A stretch of DNA of 20,199 nucleotides from Oscillospiraceae bacterium (lineage in GTDB: Bacteria > Bacillota > Clostridia > Oscillospirales > Ruminococcaceae), in NCBI GenBank assembly GCA_016303235.1, contig JAEDMB010000017.1, forward strand, positions 1 to 20,199, written 5' to 3'. Within the stretch, counting starts at the first letter, position 1; the number at the start of each line of letters is the position of its first letter. Made by a program: the position numbers and the translations under genes. Shown here piece by piece: positions 7,590 through 15,794 of this stretch. Below the pieces are notes generated by a model, which did no database searches, was not told the DNA's origin, and saw only the letters and a program-made list of their open reading frames with translations.

Positions 7590-8519
7590 ATGCTGACCCT
7601 TTTCAATCAGACGATTGTTATGTTCATACTCATAATAACCGGAATTGTATGTTTTAAAACAGGTATTATTACTAAAAACGGCAACAGGGAACTTTCAAAG
7701 CTTGTGCTTTCAGTAGTAAATCCGATTGTTATATTTATGGCATATCAGACAGATTATAATTCTGAACTTGTAAAAAATCTTATGACAGCTTTCTTGCTTT
7801 CAGCAATATCATTTGCTGTTGTTATTGCCGGAGCTTATATTATTATACCCGCAAAGATTAGAAATTCCGAAATAGAACGCTTTTCAACAATATATTCAAA
7901 CTGTGCATTTATGGGAATACCTCTTATACAGGCTCTTTTCGGAAGTACGGGAGTATTTTATCTGACGGCATATCTGACGGTATTCAATTTTATGATATGG
8001 ACTCATGGAATTATACTCCTTTCCGGAGAGAGAAATTTAAAGAATGTTTTAAAGGTTCTTTATTCTCCCGTGATACTGTCAATTGTTATTGGAATAATTA
8101 TGTTTTTCCTTCAGATAAGACTGCCGTCAGTGGCATCGCAGGCGTTAGGATTTATAGCTGATTTGAATACCCCTCTTGCTATGATAGTTTCCGGAGTTAC
8201 TATGGCGGACGCAAATATTATAAGCCTGCTGAAGAAAAAACGTATATATTTTACGGCTTTTCTGAAACTGTTTCTCTTTCCGGCACTGGTTGTAATAATT
8301 TTTGCACTTCCGGTATTTTCCGGAATAGATTCCGATGTCAGAACTTCAATAATTATTGCCTCCTCAGCACCATCAGCTGCTATGTGTACACTTCAGTGCA
8401 TACGTATCGGAAAGGATTCGCTCTATGCCTCTGAAATATTTGCTTTTACAACTGTGCTTTCAATAATAAGTTTGCCTCTTGTTGTACAGTTCGACAAGAT
8501 TATGCAGAATATTATATAA
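7590..8519 (+). CDS. AEC-family (auxin efflux carrier-like) transporter
   Basis: A 309-residue integral membrane protein with about ten hydrophobic helices in two halves. The first half has the NPIVIFMAY and SNCAFMGIPLIQALFG motifs typical of the AEC family; the second half has DLNTPLAMIVSGVTMA and ASSAPSAAMCTLQ. Bacterial members export or import small organic acids such as malate, or amino-acid derivatives. The substrate cannot be deduced. GGAGAG lies 8 bases before the ATG at 7590, and the gene follows yfhO by 19 bases, so it is the last member of the mazG unit. I see no convincing terminator after it; the next clear signal is the promoter of the ROK gene. Confidence 0.9.
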   Translation: MLTLFNQTIVMFILIITGIVCFKTGIITKNGNRELSKLVLSVVNPIVIFMAYQTDYNSELVKNLMTAFLLSAISFAVVIAGAYIIIPAKIRNSEIERFSTIYSNCAFMGIPLIQALFGSTGVFYLTAYLTVFNFMIWTHGIILLSGERNLKNVLKVLYSPVILSIVIGIIMFFLQIRLPSVASQALGFIADLNTPLAMIVSGVTMADANIISLLKKKRIYFTAFLKLFLFPALVVIIFALPVFSGIDSDVRTSIIIASSAPSAAMCTLQCIRIGKDSLYASEIFAFTTVLSIISLPLVVQFDKIMQNII

Positions 8520-8565
8520 AGTTTTGTTTAAGTATACGAAATGTAAAAAATAGGCATAAAATAGA

Positions 8566-8593
8566 TTGAAAAATTTATTCTATGTGGTATAAT
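8566..8593 (+). promoter_or_regulatory. Sigma-A-type promoter for the ROK regulator
   Basis: TTGAAA (8566-8571) and TATAAT (8588-8593) are 16 bases apart, with TGG forming an extended -10 box. Transcription would begin near 8600, leaving a leader of about 100 bases before the ATG at 8699. The leader contains a small AT-rich palindrome (GATATT at 8607-8612 with AATATC at 8620-8625) that could be an operator or just a weak hairpin. No known riboswitch pattern is visible. Confidence 0.7.
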
Positions 8594-8698
8594 AAGTATG
8601 TTAAATGATATTCATCAGAAATATCAGTTAGCGGGAAAATAAATCATCACCAGATATTACATTCGGTTATATTTGCGGTGAAGGAAAGGAAAATTTAT

Positions 8699-9919
8699 AT
8701 GGAAAAATGCGGAATCAGCAAACTTGACCTCAAAAGAAGAAACAGAATGCAGATACTTCGTGTAATTAAAGAGTTCGGCCCTATTTCAAGAGTAGATGTA
8801 GCTTCTGAACTCCATATTACAAGAGCTGCGGTAACAATCATTACAAATGAAATGATTGAGGAGGGTGTACTTGTCGAAATCGGTGAAGCTCCTGTTAATA
8901 CAGAAAAGCTCCAGAAAGGCAGACGCAAAATCCTTATCAGCATTAATGACAATTATAAATTCGCTCTCGGTGCTTATATTTCCGATGTTGAAGTAAGCAT
9001 AGGTCTTTCAACTCTCAGCGGTGCTGTTCTTGACAAGGCATCAATGATTATTGATGATAAAACTATGACTAAGGACATCATAAACTTTATAATCAATAAG
9101 AGCAATGAAATGATGGACAACAGCTGTCTTAAAAAAGATAAGATTCTTGGTCTCGGCATAGGAATAGTTCCGTCAATGTGGGGCAGACTTAAGATTTTCT
9201 ATAAAGACGGTGTCCTCGATTTCTCAAACTTTATTGATAAGGTTTCAAGCGGTGTTGATGTTGAAATCAAGTGCGGAAATGCTGTCGGTATTCTTGCACT
9301 TGCAAGCAATGATTTTGAAAATTACAGCGGTTATCAGAATAATCAGGTTTTCATCAGCTACGGAAATCAGATTAATATGGCTGTTCTCAACAAGAATGTT
9401 CTTTCATCAGATTATATGTCATATACATATATGATTGAAAGAGCCATAGTTAATCCTAACGGCAGACAGATGGAAGGCTATCCTGACGGTTCAGTTAAGG
9501 CAGAACTTTCAAAGACTGCTTTTATGAATGCTGTTGCAGAAGTATATTCAAAGGATAAAACTCCCGTTCTCTATGAACAGTCAAACGGCGACAAGAATAA
9601 TATTACAATAGATGCTCTTTCAAATGCTGTTATCAGAGGTGAAGAACCTGTTGTTAATATCGTAAACAGATTTATTGCCAACTTTGCAATACTTCTCAAT
9701 AATCTCGCATGTATGCACTTTGCACAGAGAATAATTCTTCATAACGTTGAACTTTCAGAAAGACAGCTTGATTACCTCAAGAGAGGTATCGCAAAGCATG
9801 TCGGTGAAGATATTGCCGAAAGATTAGTTCTCAGCGGAATCGATAAAAAGAACCTTTTCAGCGGTGGCTGTGCTTTGATTATTCAGGAAAGTTTCTATTT
9901 CAAAGGCGGTATGCAGTAA
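8699..9919 (+). CDS. ROK-family transcriptional regulator, degenerate sugar-kinase domain
   Basis: A 406-residue protein. Residues 8-60 form a winged helix-turn-helix (RRNRMQILRVIKEFGPISRVDVASEL split over two helices, then a recognition helix ITRAAVTIITNEM) like NagC, Mlc and XylR. The rest aligns in outline with the ROK sugar-binding/kinase fold, including an IVNPNG turn. Where ROK proteins carry the zinc motif CxCGxxGCxE, this one reads QMEGYPDGSVKAE, with no cysteines; and the usual NDA catalytic segment appears as CGNA. So kinase activity and zinc binding are probably lost. It is therefore read as a DNA-binding sensor. The start is the ATG at 8699 (AAGGAAAGGA 8 bases upstream); an in-frame GTG at 8678 precedes that site. 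It converges on the malQ-glgP operon, so control of maltodextrin use is plausible but unproven. Confidence 0.85.
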   Translation: MEKCGISKLDLKRRNRMQILRVIKEFGPISRVDVASELHITRAAVTIITNEMIEEGVLVEIGEAPVNTEKLQKGRRKILISINDNYKFALGAYISDVEVSIGLSTLSGAVLDKASMIIDDKTMTKDIINFIINKSNEMMDNSCLKKDKILGLGIGIVPSMWGRLKIFYKDGVLDFSNFIDKVSSGVDVEIKCGNAVGILALASNDFENYSGYQNNQVFISYGNQINMAVLNKNVLSSDYMSYTYMIERAIVNPNGRQMEGYPDGSVKAELSKTAFMNAVAEVYSKDKTPVLYEQSNGDKNNITIDALSNAVIRGEEPVVNIVNRFIANFAILLNNLACMHFAQRIILHNVELSERQLDYLKRGIAKHVGEDIAERLVLSGIDKKNLFSGGCALIIQESFYFKGGMQ

Positions 9920-9931
9920 GAAAAACACAAC

Positions 9932-9960
9932 GGGCGGACTGAAAAGTCCGCCCTTTATAT
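9932..9960. terminator. Two-way terminator between ROK gene and glgP
   Basis: A perfect 9-bp GC-rich stem (GGGCGGACT at 9932-9940 with AGTCCGCCC at 9945-9953) is closed by a GAAA loop. A T-rich stretch follows on the plus strand, and a T-rich stretch (GTTGTGTTTTTCTT) also follows on the minus strand. It can serve both convergent transcripts. Confidence 0.85.
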
Positions 9961-12306
9961 TTATTTTATTTTCCAGATGTTTTCTGCATAGTCCTTTATA
10001 GTGCGGTCAGAACTGAATTTTCCGGCATTACACATATTAATCCACTGCTTTCTGGCAAATCCGATTTTATCCTCTGAATAATCCCTGTTTGCACGGAGCT
10101 TAGCCTCAACATAGCTTTCAAGGTCACCAAGGAGGTAATAATGGTCAGGCTTGTGCCAGCTTGCACCGTCAAGAAGTGAATAATAAAGCTCTCTGAAATC
10201 TCCTGAACCGCCGTCAGATACAGTACCGTCAATGAGTGTTGAAACAACTCTCTGAATTTTCTTGTTTTCAGCGAAAATCTTACGGCTTTCATATTTCGGG
10301 AAGATTTCTGCAAGTTCTTCAACCTTAGCACCGAAAATATAGTTGTTTTCTTCTCCTGCCTCTTCAACGATTTCAACGTTAGCACCGTCATAAGTTCCGA
10401 GAGTAACAGCACCGTTAAGCATAAGCTTCATATTGCCTGTACCTGATGCCTCTGTGCCTGCTGTGGAAATCTGTTCTGAAATATCAGCACCGGCTACAAG
10501 CTTTTCAGCGTATGATACATTGTAGTTTGAAACGAATACAACCTTTATAAGATTGTTTACTTCATCATCATTTTCAATTACCCTTGCAATTTCGTTGATG
10601 AATTTGATTATAGCCTTTGCACGTCTGTATCCGGGAGCTGACTTAGCACCGAAAATAAACGTTGTCGGAGCGAAATTCTTTATTGAACCGTCCTTTATTC
10701 CGTAATAGATATAGAGAATTGAAAAGGCGTTGAGGAGCTGTCTTTTGTATTCGTGGAGTCTCTTTATCTGAATGTCAAAAATGCTGTTGGGATTTATTGA
10801 AGTACCCTCTTTTTTGTTTATAAATTCAGCAAGCTGATTTTTCTTTGTCTGCTTGATAGTTATAAATTTATTGAGTACGGCACTGCTGTCGGCAAATTTT
10901 TCAAGTTTCTTGAGCTGTGAAAGGTCAGTTACCCATGAATCATCTTCGAGAAGTTCAGTAATATATGTGGAAAGTTCACGGTTGCAGAGTGCAAGCCATC
11001 TTCTCTGAGTTATGCCGTTTGTCTTGTTCTGGAATCTTTCGGGATAAACCTTATACCAGTCGGCAAGTGCGGTATCCTTGAGAATCTGTGTGTGAATCCT
11101 TGCAACGCCGTTTGTATATGATGATGCATATATAGCCATGTGTGCCATATGCACAAGACCATTATTTATAATTTTCATGCTGTCGATTTTTGATTTTTCG
11201 ATACCCTTTGAGTACATATCAGAAATAAATCTCTCATTAATCATGATGATAATTTCATATATTCTCGGGAGAAGTTCCTCAACAAGGTTACAGCTCCATT
11301 TTTCGAGAGCCTCCGCCATAATAGTATGGTTAGTATAGTTGAAAATCTTCTGAGCCATAGTGAAAGCGTCATCGAATGAATAGTGATATACATCGACAAG
11401 CTGTCTGATAAGCTCCGGAATTGAGATAACAGGGTGGGTATCATTGAGCTGAATTGTTATATAGTCTGCGAGAGTGTCAAGAGTTCCATGTTCCTTTAAA
11501 TGATATTTTATAATATCAGTAAGTGATGCACAGCAGAAGAAATACTGCTGTTTGAGACGGAGTTTTTTGCCCTCATAGGTATCATCATTCGGATAGAGAA
11601 CCCTTGAAATATCTTCGGCGAATACTTTTTCCTTTGATGCCTCAAGATATTTCTGATTGTTGAATGTATTGAAATCAAATTCCTTTACAGGTTCAGCCTG
11701 CCAGAGTCGGAGAGTGCCGACATTATTTGTTTTAGCACCGATTACAGGCATATCATAAGGAACAGCCTTGACGCTCTGACCGTTATAATTTACAATAACA
11801 GTATCCTGTTCATGTCTTACAGACCAGTAGTCACCGTATTTCGTCCAGTCGTCAGCTTCTTCACACTGGAAACCATTTACAATAGACTGCTTGAAAAGAC
11901 CGTATTTATAGCGTATTCCATAGCCGTCAAGAGGGAGTGAAAGTGTAGCAGCACTGTCAAGGAAACAAGCTGCGAGACGTCCGAGACCGCCGTTGCCAAG
12001 GGCAGAATCTTCAATTTCTTCAAGTTCGGAAAGTGAACGCCCGAAACTGTTGAAAATTTCTTCTGCCTCATCATAAATTCCGAGACAGAGAAGATTATTA
12101 TATACTGCACGGCCTACAAGAAATTCCATTGAGAAATAGCATGCACGTCTTTTTGAAAGATGTTCCTTTTTGCTGTCATGCCAGTTCTTTGAAATAATTT
12201 CAATTACGGACTGTGCAAGTGCGTTGTGGAGCTGTTGCGGAGTAGCGGTTGAGGGGTTTACCTGTAATTTTTTGAGTAAAATTTCCATTAAAACATTGTT
12301 TTCCAT
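9961..12306 (-). CDS. glgP: Glycogen/maltodextrin phosphorylase
   Basis: A 781-residue cytosolic GT35 enzyme that cleaves alpha-1,4-glucan ends with phosphate to give glucose-1-phosphate. Family marks in order: YFSMEFLVGRA, EDSALGNGGLGRLAACFLDS, the DGYGIRYKYGLF segment, QLNDTHP, TNGITQRRW, and the PLP-binding EASGTGNMKLMLNG with the cofactor lysine at Lys627, followed by GTYDGANVEI. Length is usual for bacterial forms. The start at 12306 has GGAGG 10 bases upstream. It is the last gene of the rmuC-malQ-glgP unit, 16 bases after malQ, and a strong hairpin ends the transcript. With MalQ it forms a classic pair for breaking down maltodextrins. Whether storage glycogen or imported dextrin is the main substrate cannot be told, because no glgB, glgC, glgA or transporter is in the window. 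Confidence 0.97.
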   Translation of the reverse strand: MENNVLMEILLKKLQVNPSTATPQQLHNALAQSVIEIISKNWHDSKKEHLSKRRACYFSMEFLVGRAVYNNLLCLGIYDEAEEIFNSFGRSLSELEEIEDSALGNGGLGRLAACFLDSAATLSLPLDGYGIRYKYGLFKQSIVNGFQCEEADDWTKYGDYWSVRHEQDTVIVNYNGQSVKAVPYDMPVIGAKTNNVGTLRLWQAEPVKEFDFNTFNNQKYLEASKEKVFAEDISRVLYPNDDTYEGKKLRLKQQYFFCCASLTDIIKYHLKEHGTLDTLADYITIQLNDTHPVISIPELIRQLVDVYHYSFDDAFTMAQKIFNYTNHTIMAEALEKWSCNLVEELLPRIYEIIIMINERFISDMYSKGIEKSKIDSMKIINNGLVHMAHMAIYASSYTNGVARIHTQILKDTALADWYKVYPERFQNKTNGITQRRWLALCNRELSTYITELLEDDSWVTDLSQLKKLEKFADSSAVLNKFITIKQTKKNQLAEFINKKEGTSINPNSIFDIQIKRLHEYKRQLLNAFSILYIYYGIKDGSIKNFAPTTFIFGAKSAPGYRRAKAIIKFINEIARVIENDDEVNNLIKVVFVSNYNVSYAEKLVAGADISEQISTAGTEASGTGNMKLMLNGAVTLGTYDGANVEIVEEAGEENNYIFGAKVEELAEIFPKYESRKIFAENKKIQRVVSTLIDGTVSDGGSGDFRELYYSLLDGASWHKPDHYYLLGDLESYVEAKLRANRDYSEDKIGFARKQWINMCNAGKFSSDRTIKDYAENIWKIK

Positions 12307-12322
12307 GGGTTAAATACCTCCG

Positions 12323-13795
12323 TTATCTGTTATAGATTTTATTGAGTTTTTTTATTTTTTTGGCAAGACTACTGCTGAAATCGGATTTCAGAGTTCTGAA
12401 CTGCCAGTTTTTGCCGAGAGTTGAGGGAGTATTCATTCTTCCTTCGGGAGGAGTGTTTAAAAAGTCCTGAATCTGTGCAACGGCAACCTCCGCAACACTT
12501 CCCCATGCAGATTTTATAACGGCATAGGGGAGTTTCTGAATTTTCTTTTCTCCGAGATATTTTTTAGCGAATTTAAGATTTTTCGGCGAAAGATTTTCCG
12601 CCCACCCTGTAAGAGTTTCATTGTCGTGAGTGCCTGTATATGCAAAGCAGTTTGTAGTTGTAAAGTTATGGGGGAGATGTTCATTTTTAGCGTTGTCAAA
12701 TCCGAACTGAAGGACTTTCATTCCGGGATAGCCTGTATCATCGAGCATTTTTCTTACTTCGGGAGTAATAAATCCTAAATCCTCCGCAATAATATTAAGC
12801 TTTCCGAGTTTCTGTTCAGCAAGCTTGAAAAGCTCGGAATCAGGGCCTTTACGCCATTCACCGTTTTCAGCCGTTTCACTTCCGTATGGAATTGCATAAT
12901 AGCTCTCAAATCCTCTGAAATGGTCTATACGAACTATATTATATACTTTTGATGCAAATGCTATTCTGTCAATCCACCATTTATAGTTGTTTTTCTTATG
13001 GTATTCCCAGTTATAAAGAGGATTTCCCCATAGCTGACCTGTCGGTGAGAAGTCATCGGGAGGACAGCCGGCAACGTCAACAGGCTTTTTTGTTTTGTCA
13101 AAGCAGAAAAGTCTCGGAGATGCCCACGCCTCTACGCTGTCATATGCACAGTATATCGGAATATCTCCGATTATTTCTATTCCACATTCGTTAGCATAAT
13201 TCTTGAGTCTGAACCACTGTTCATAGAATTTGAACTGTATGAATTTAAAAAATCCTATATCTTTTTTGAGTTCCTTTTTGGCTTTTGAAAGAGCTTCCGA
13301 TTCACGCATAGCAATATCGTGTTCCCATTCATACCATGCTTTTCCGTCGTTTTTGAATTTCAGAGCCATAAAAAGGGCATAGCTACCAATCCAGTTTTTA
13401 TTTTCGTCTATGAAATCACGGTATGCAGGGGATTTTTTTGCATCGAAATTCTCGTAGGCTTTTCGGAGAACCTTAAAGCAGTTATTATATATTATTTCAT
13501 AGTCAACGTGACGTGGGTCGGAATCCCATTCTATATTACTAAAATCACTGTGTTCGAGAAGTCCCTCATCTTCAAGCATTTCAAAATCTATAAAATAAGG
13601 GTTTCCGGCATTTACCGAAAATGACTGATAGGGGGAATCCCCGTAGCTTGTAGGCGAAAGCGGTAAAATCTGCCAGCATTTCACACCCGACTGACAGAGA
13701 AAATCAACAAAGTTATAAGCCTCCTTTCCGAGTTTTCCTATACCGTAATTTGACGGCAGACTTGAGATATGCATTAGTATACAGCTTTTTCTCAT
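12323..13795 (-). CDS. malQ: 4-alpha-glucanotransferase (amylomaltase)
   Basis: A 490-residue GH77 enzyme that moves alpha-1,4-glucan segments between chains, releasing glucose and lengthening short maltodextrins for the phosphorylase. All three catalytic acids are visible: Asp291 in VRIDHFRGF (nucleophile), Glu338 in IIAEDLGF (acid/base) and Asp391 in TGTHDNETL (transition-state stabiliser). The N-terminal HISSLPSNYGIG and SPTSYGDSPYQ motifs are typical. Length fits the bacterial amylomaltase type without an added N-terminal domain. The start is the ATG at 13795 with GGAGAG about 11 bases upstream; an in-frame GTG at 13807 overlaps that site. It starts 8 bases after the rmuC stop and ends 16 bases before glgP, which indicates one operon. 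Confidence 0.97.
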   Translation of the reverse strand: MRKSCILMHISSLPSNYGIGKLGKEAYNFVDFLCQSGVKCWQILPLSPTSYGDSPYQSFSVNAGNPYFIDFEMLEDEGLLEHSDFSNIEWDSDPRHVDYEIIYNNCFKVLRKAYENFDAKKSPAYRDFIDENKNWIGSYALFMALKFKNDGKAWYEWEHDIAMRESEALSKAKKELKKDIGFFKFIQFKFYEQWFRLKNYANECGIEIIGDIPIYCAYDSVEAWASPRLFCFDKTKKPVDVAGCPPDDFSPTGQLWGNPLYNWEYHKKNNYKWWIDRIAFASKVYNIVRIDHFRGFESYYAIPYGSETAENGEWRKGPDSELFKLAEQKLGKLNIIAEDLGFITPEVRKMLDDTGYPGMKVLQFGFDNAKNEHLPHNFTTTNCFAYTGTHDNETLTGWAENLSPKNLKFAKKYLGEKKIQKLPYAVIKSAWGSVAEVAVAQIQDFLNTPPEGRMNTPSTLGKNWQFRTLKSDFSSSLAKKIKKLNKIYNR

Positions 13796-13803
13796 TAAAA
13801 AAA

Positions 13804-15282
13804 TCACTCTCCATCATTATTATTTTTGAAATTGTCAAGTTCAGTGACGTTCTGCAATTGTCTGCGTAACATTCTTGTACGTGTTCCGACAAGGGTTTCA
13901 AGCTCGGAGCTTGCAGTATTGATTTTTTTCTGTGCATTTTCGAGAGCGTCAGAAAACTTTTCAAATTCTTTTTTGACATCATTAAGAACTTTCCATACAT
14001 TGTCACTCTGCTTGCGGATAGCCATACTCTGGAATCCCATTCGCAGACTGTTAAGCAATGCGGTCATAGTACTCGGACCCGCAAGAGCAACATGATATTC
14101 ACGCTGAAGAATTTCAACCATATTTAAATTTACTGCCTCGGCATAAAGTCCCTCTGACGGCAGAAACATTACAGCAAAATCGGTAGTTTCCGGAGGATTT
14201 ATATATTTTGATGAAATATCTTTTCCCTCGGATTTAAGACGTGTTACAAGAGCTTTTCGGGCATCTTCGATTTCTGATTTACTTCCTTTTTCGAGAGCGT
14301 CCGAAAGATTGCTGTATGTATCATTAGGAAATTTTGAATCTATCGGCAGAAGAATATGTTCATCGTTTTCAGCCGGAATAATAACAGCAAATTCAACAAA
14401 TCCCGATTTTATTCTGACATTTTCAAGGTACTGCGAGGGTGTCAGGGTTTCTTTAAGAATATTGCGGAGCTGTAATTCGCCGAAAATTCCTCTTGTCTTG
14501 ACATTTGAAAGAATTTTTTTCAAATCGGTAACTCCGGAGGCAATACTCTGAACTTCTCCGAGTTCCTTATAAACCTGTTCAAGGCGTGAGCTTACTGTTG
14601 AAAATGCCTGCGATACTTTTGAATCAAGCGTTTTCTGCAATTTTTCCTCAACAACTCCCTGAATCTGATTAAGTCTGTTATTTGTATCGGACTGAATATC
14701 CGAAAGACCTTTCTGAACGGAAATTCTTATATTATTGAGTTTCTGTTCAGTATCGGCAGTAAATGAACTGAAACGCTGTTCGGTAAGGGAATTCATTTTT
14801 GTAAAAGCATCAAGGGATAAATTCTGTTTTTCATCAAGTGATGAGCTTATAATTTTCAGCTGATTTGAATTTTCAGACTGTATTTCCGAAATTCTCTTTT
14901 CAAGAGCATTTTTTATATTATTGAGTTTCTGCTCAGTATCGGCAGTAAATGAACTGAAATGCTGTTCAGTGACGTTATTCATACGGGTGAACATTTCCAT
15001 TGATGTGTTTTGTTTTTCGGTCAGATTTTCACCGATATTTTTCAGATGACCTGTAATTAAATCGTTCAGATTTTTCTGATTTCCGGAAACGATTTCCCCG
15101 ATATAACGCATATTTTCATTGCCGGAGGAGGAAATATCCTGTTTAATCTGACTGAAATTTTTTTCAAGAATTTCATTTGTATTCTGATTTTGATTCTGAT
15201 TTTTTCCGGAAAGCTTCATGATAATTATTGCACACATTGCAATAAGAATAATCAGTAAAATGATAATAATAATATTTGTCAT
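13804..15282 (-). CDS. rmuC: DNA recombination protein RmuC
   Basis: A 492-residue protein. Residues 3-22 form one membrane helix (IIIIILLIILIAMCAIII), then a long coiled coil runs to about residue 240, and the RmuC domain follows: TRGIFGELQLRNIL, the nuclease-like LLPIDSKFP segment, VMFLPSEGLYAEA, and the LAGPSTMTALLNSLRMGF motif. The domain resembles PD-(D/E)XK-type nucleases; in E. coli RmuC limits recombination at inverted repeats. The coiled coil contains two copies of a 62-residue unit (residues 92-153 and 154-215). The start is the ATG at 15282, with AAAGGAA upstream and the membrane helix immediately after; a longer open frame extends 34 codons upstream but would run over the leader and place an extra hydrophobic stretch first. 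It heads an operon with malQ and glgP, an unexpected pairing. Confidence 0.92.
   Translation of the reverse strand: MTNIIIIILLIILIAMCAIIIMKLSGKNQNQNQNTNEILEKNFSQIKQDISSSGNENMRYIGEIVSGNQKNLNDLITGHLKNIGENLTEKQNTSMEMFTRMNNVTEQHFSSFTADTEQKLNNIKNALEKRISEIQSENSNQLKIISSSLDEKQNLSLDAFTKMNSLTEQRFSSFTADTEQKLNNIRISVQKGLSDIQSDTNNRLNQIQGVVEEKLQKTLDSKVSQAFSTVSSRLEQVYKELGEVQSIASGVTDLKKILSNVKTRGIFGELQLRNILKETLTPSQYLENVRIKSGFVEFAVIIPAENDEHILLPIDSKFPNDTYSNLSDALEKGSKSEIEDARKALVTRLKSEGKDISSKYINPPETTDFAVMFLPSEGLYAEAVNLNMVEILQREYHVALAGPSTMTALLNSLRMGFQSMAIRKQSDNVWKVLNDVKKEFEKFSDALENAQKKINTASSELETLVGTRTRMLRRQLQNVTELDNFKNNNDGE
14638..15009 (-). repeat. Tandem 186-bp in-frame duplication inside rmuC
   Basis: Two adjacent 62-codon units (15009-14824 and 14823-14638) encode the same pattern: FTxMNxxTEQxFSSF then TADTEQKLNNI, then a less similar helix ending near EKQ or EKL. 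The best-conserved part is nearly identical in DNA (around 14917-14970 and 14731-14784), with Leu120 and Leu182 equivalent. This suggests a recent duplication or gene conversion lengthening the coiled coil. Confidence 0.85.
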
Positions 15283-15297
15283 ATGAAATTTATTCCT

Positions 15298-15327
15298 TTG
15301 AATATAAATTTTGAATATGTATATAAT
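15298..15327 (+). promoter_or_regulatory. Candidate promoter for the small membrane protein gene
   Basis: TTGAAT (15298-15303) and TATAAT (15322-15327) are 18 bases apart. The predicted start lies just upstream of the AGGGGA ribosome-binding site at 15343-15348. It occupies the divergent gap with rmuC. Confidence 0.5.
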
Positions 15328-15348
15328 AAAATTAAAAAAGAGAGGGGA

Positions 15349-15378
15349 ATTGTATTTTGAAAACTGCAGAATGTTCAA
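15349..15378 (-). promoter_or_regulatory. Candidate promoter for rmuC-malQ-glgP
   Basis: On the minus strand TTGAAC (15378-15373) and TACAAT (15354-15349) are 18 bases apart. The boxes overlap the start of the divergent gene at 15357, so the two transcripts could interfere. The -35 match is only moderate. Confidence 0.35.
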
Positions 15379-15749
15379 TCTCATTTCTTATGGGATTTTT
15401 TATATACAGTATGATTGAAATTATTGACAGGGGATATACGCACTGGACAATGGGAATAACAGGCGGTATAATACTTATGATTTTGTATCTTATAAACAGC
15501 AGTTCGGGAATAACTCTTTTAAAAAGCTGTCTTATAGGAGCTTTATTCATTACGGCAACGGAATTTTTTGTCGGAATAGTTGTAAATATAATTTTAAAGT
15601 GGAATGTATGGGATTATTCCGAAGTACCGTTTAATGTTATGGGGCAGATATGCCTGCCGTTCACGCTTGTATGGTTCATACTCTGCATACCTGCATATTT
15701 TCTCTGTAGGTTCATACGCATTTTTTTAAGGCGTGAATGTTTTTCATAA
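15357..15749 (+). CDS. Small polytopic membrane protein, ABC-transporter type IV (CmpB-like) family
   Basis: A 130-residue protein made of four hydrophobic helices with short loops. The segment GALFITATEFFVGIVV, then WNVWDYSEVPFNVMGQICLP and a final helix, follows the pattern I recall for the PF06541 family (putative ABC-transporter type IV), in which a WDYSxxPFNxxGxICL motif sits between the last two helices. The molecular role of that family is not well established. The start is TTG at 15357, chosen because AGGGGA lies 8 bases upstream and because the first helix begins right after; no ATG is found at a suitable place. It is a single-gene unit divergent from rmuC and convergent with the lipase gene. 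The 45-base gap on its right holds no clear hairpin. Confidence 0.7.
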   Translation: MKTAECSISFLMGFFIYSMIEIIDRGYTHWTMGITGGIILMILYLINSSSGITLLKSCLIGALFITATEFFVGIVVNIILKWNVWDYSEVPFNVMGQICLPFTLVWFILCIPAYFLCRFIRIFLRRECFS

Positions 15750-15794
15750 TATATATTATAGCACACAAATCCGCATTAATCAATAAACAAAATG

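Noticed and set aside
8520..8580. Terminator after the AEC transporter gene
   Set aside because: The only pairing (ATAGA with TCTAT) is five AT-rich pairs without a proper T run, and it overlaps the ROK promoter.
15178..15210. Short 12-base repeat (ATTCTGATTTTG) in the rmuC start region
   Set aside because: It simply encodes the NQNQNQN linker after the membrane helix; two to three units are too few for an array.
15750..15794. Terminator between the convergent small membrane protein and lipase genes
   Set aside because: Only a weak ATTAA/TTAAT pairing is present, with no GC-rich stem or T run.
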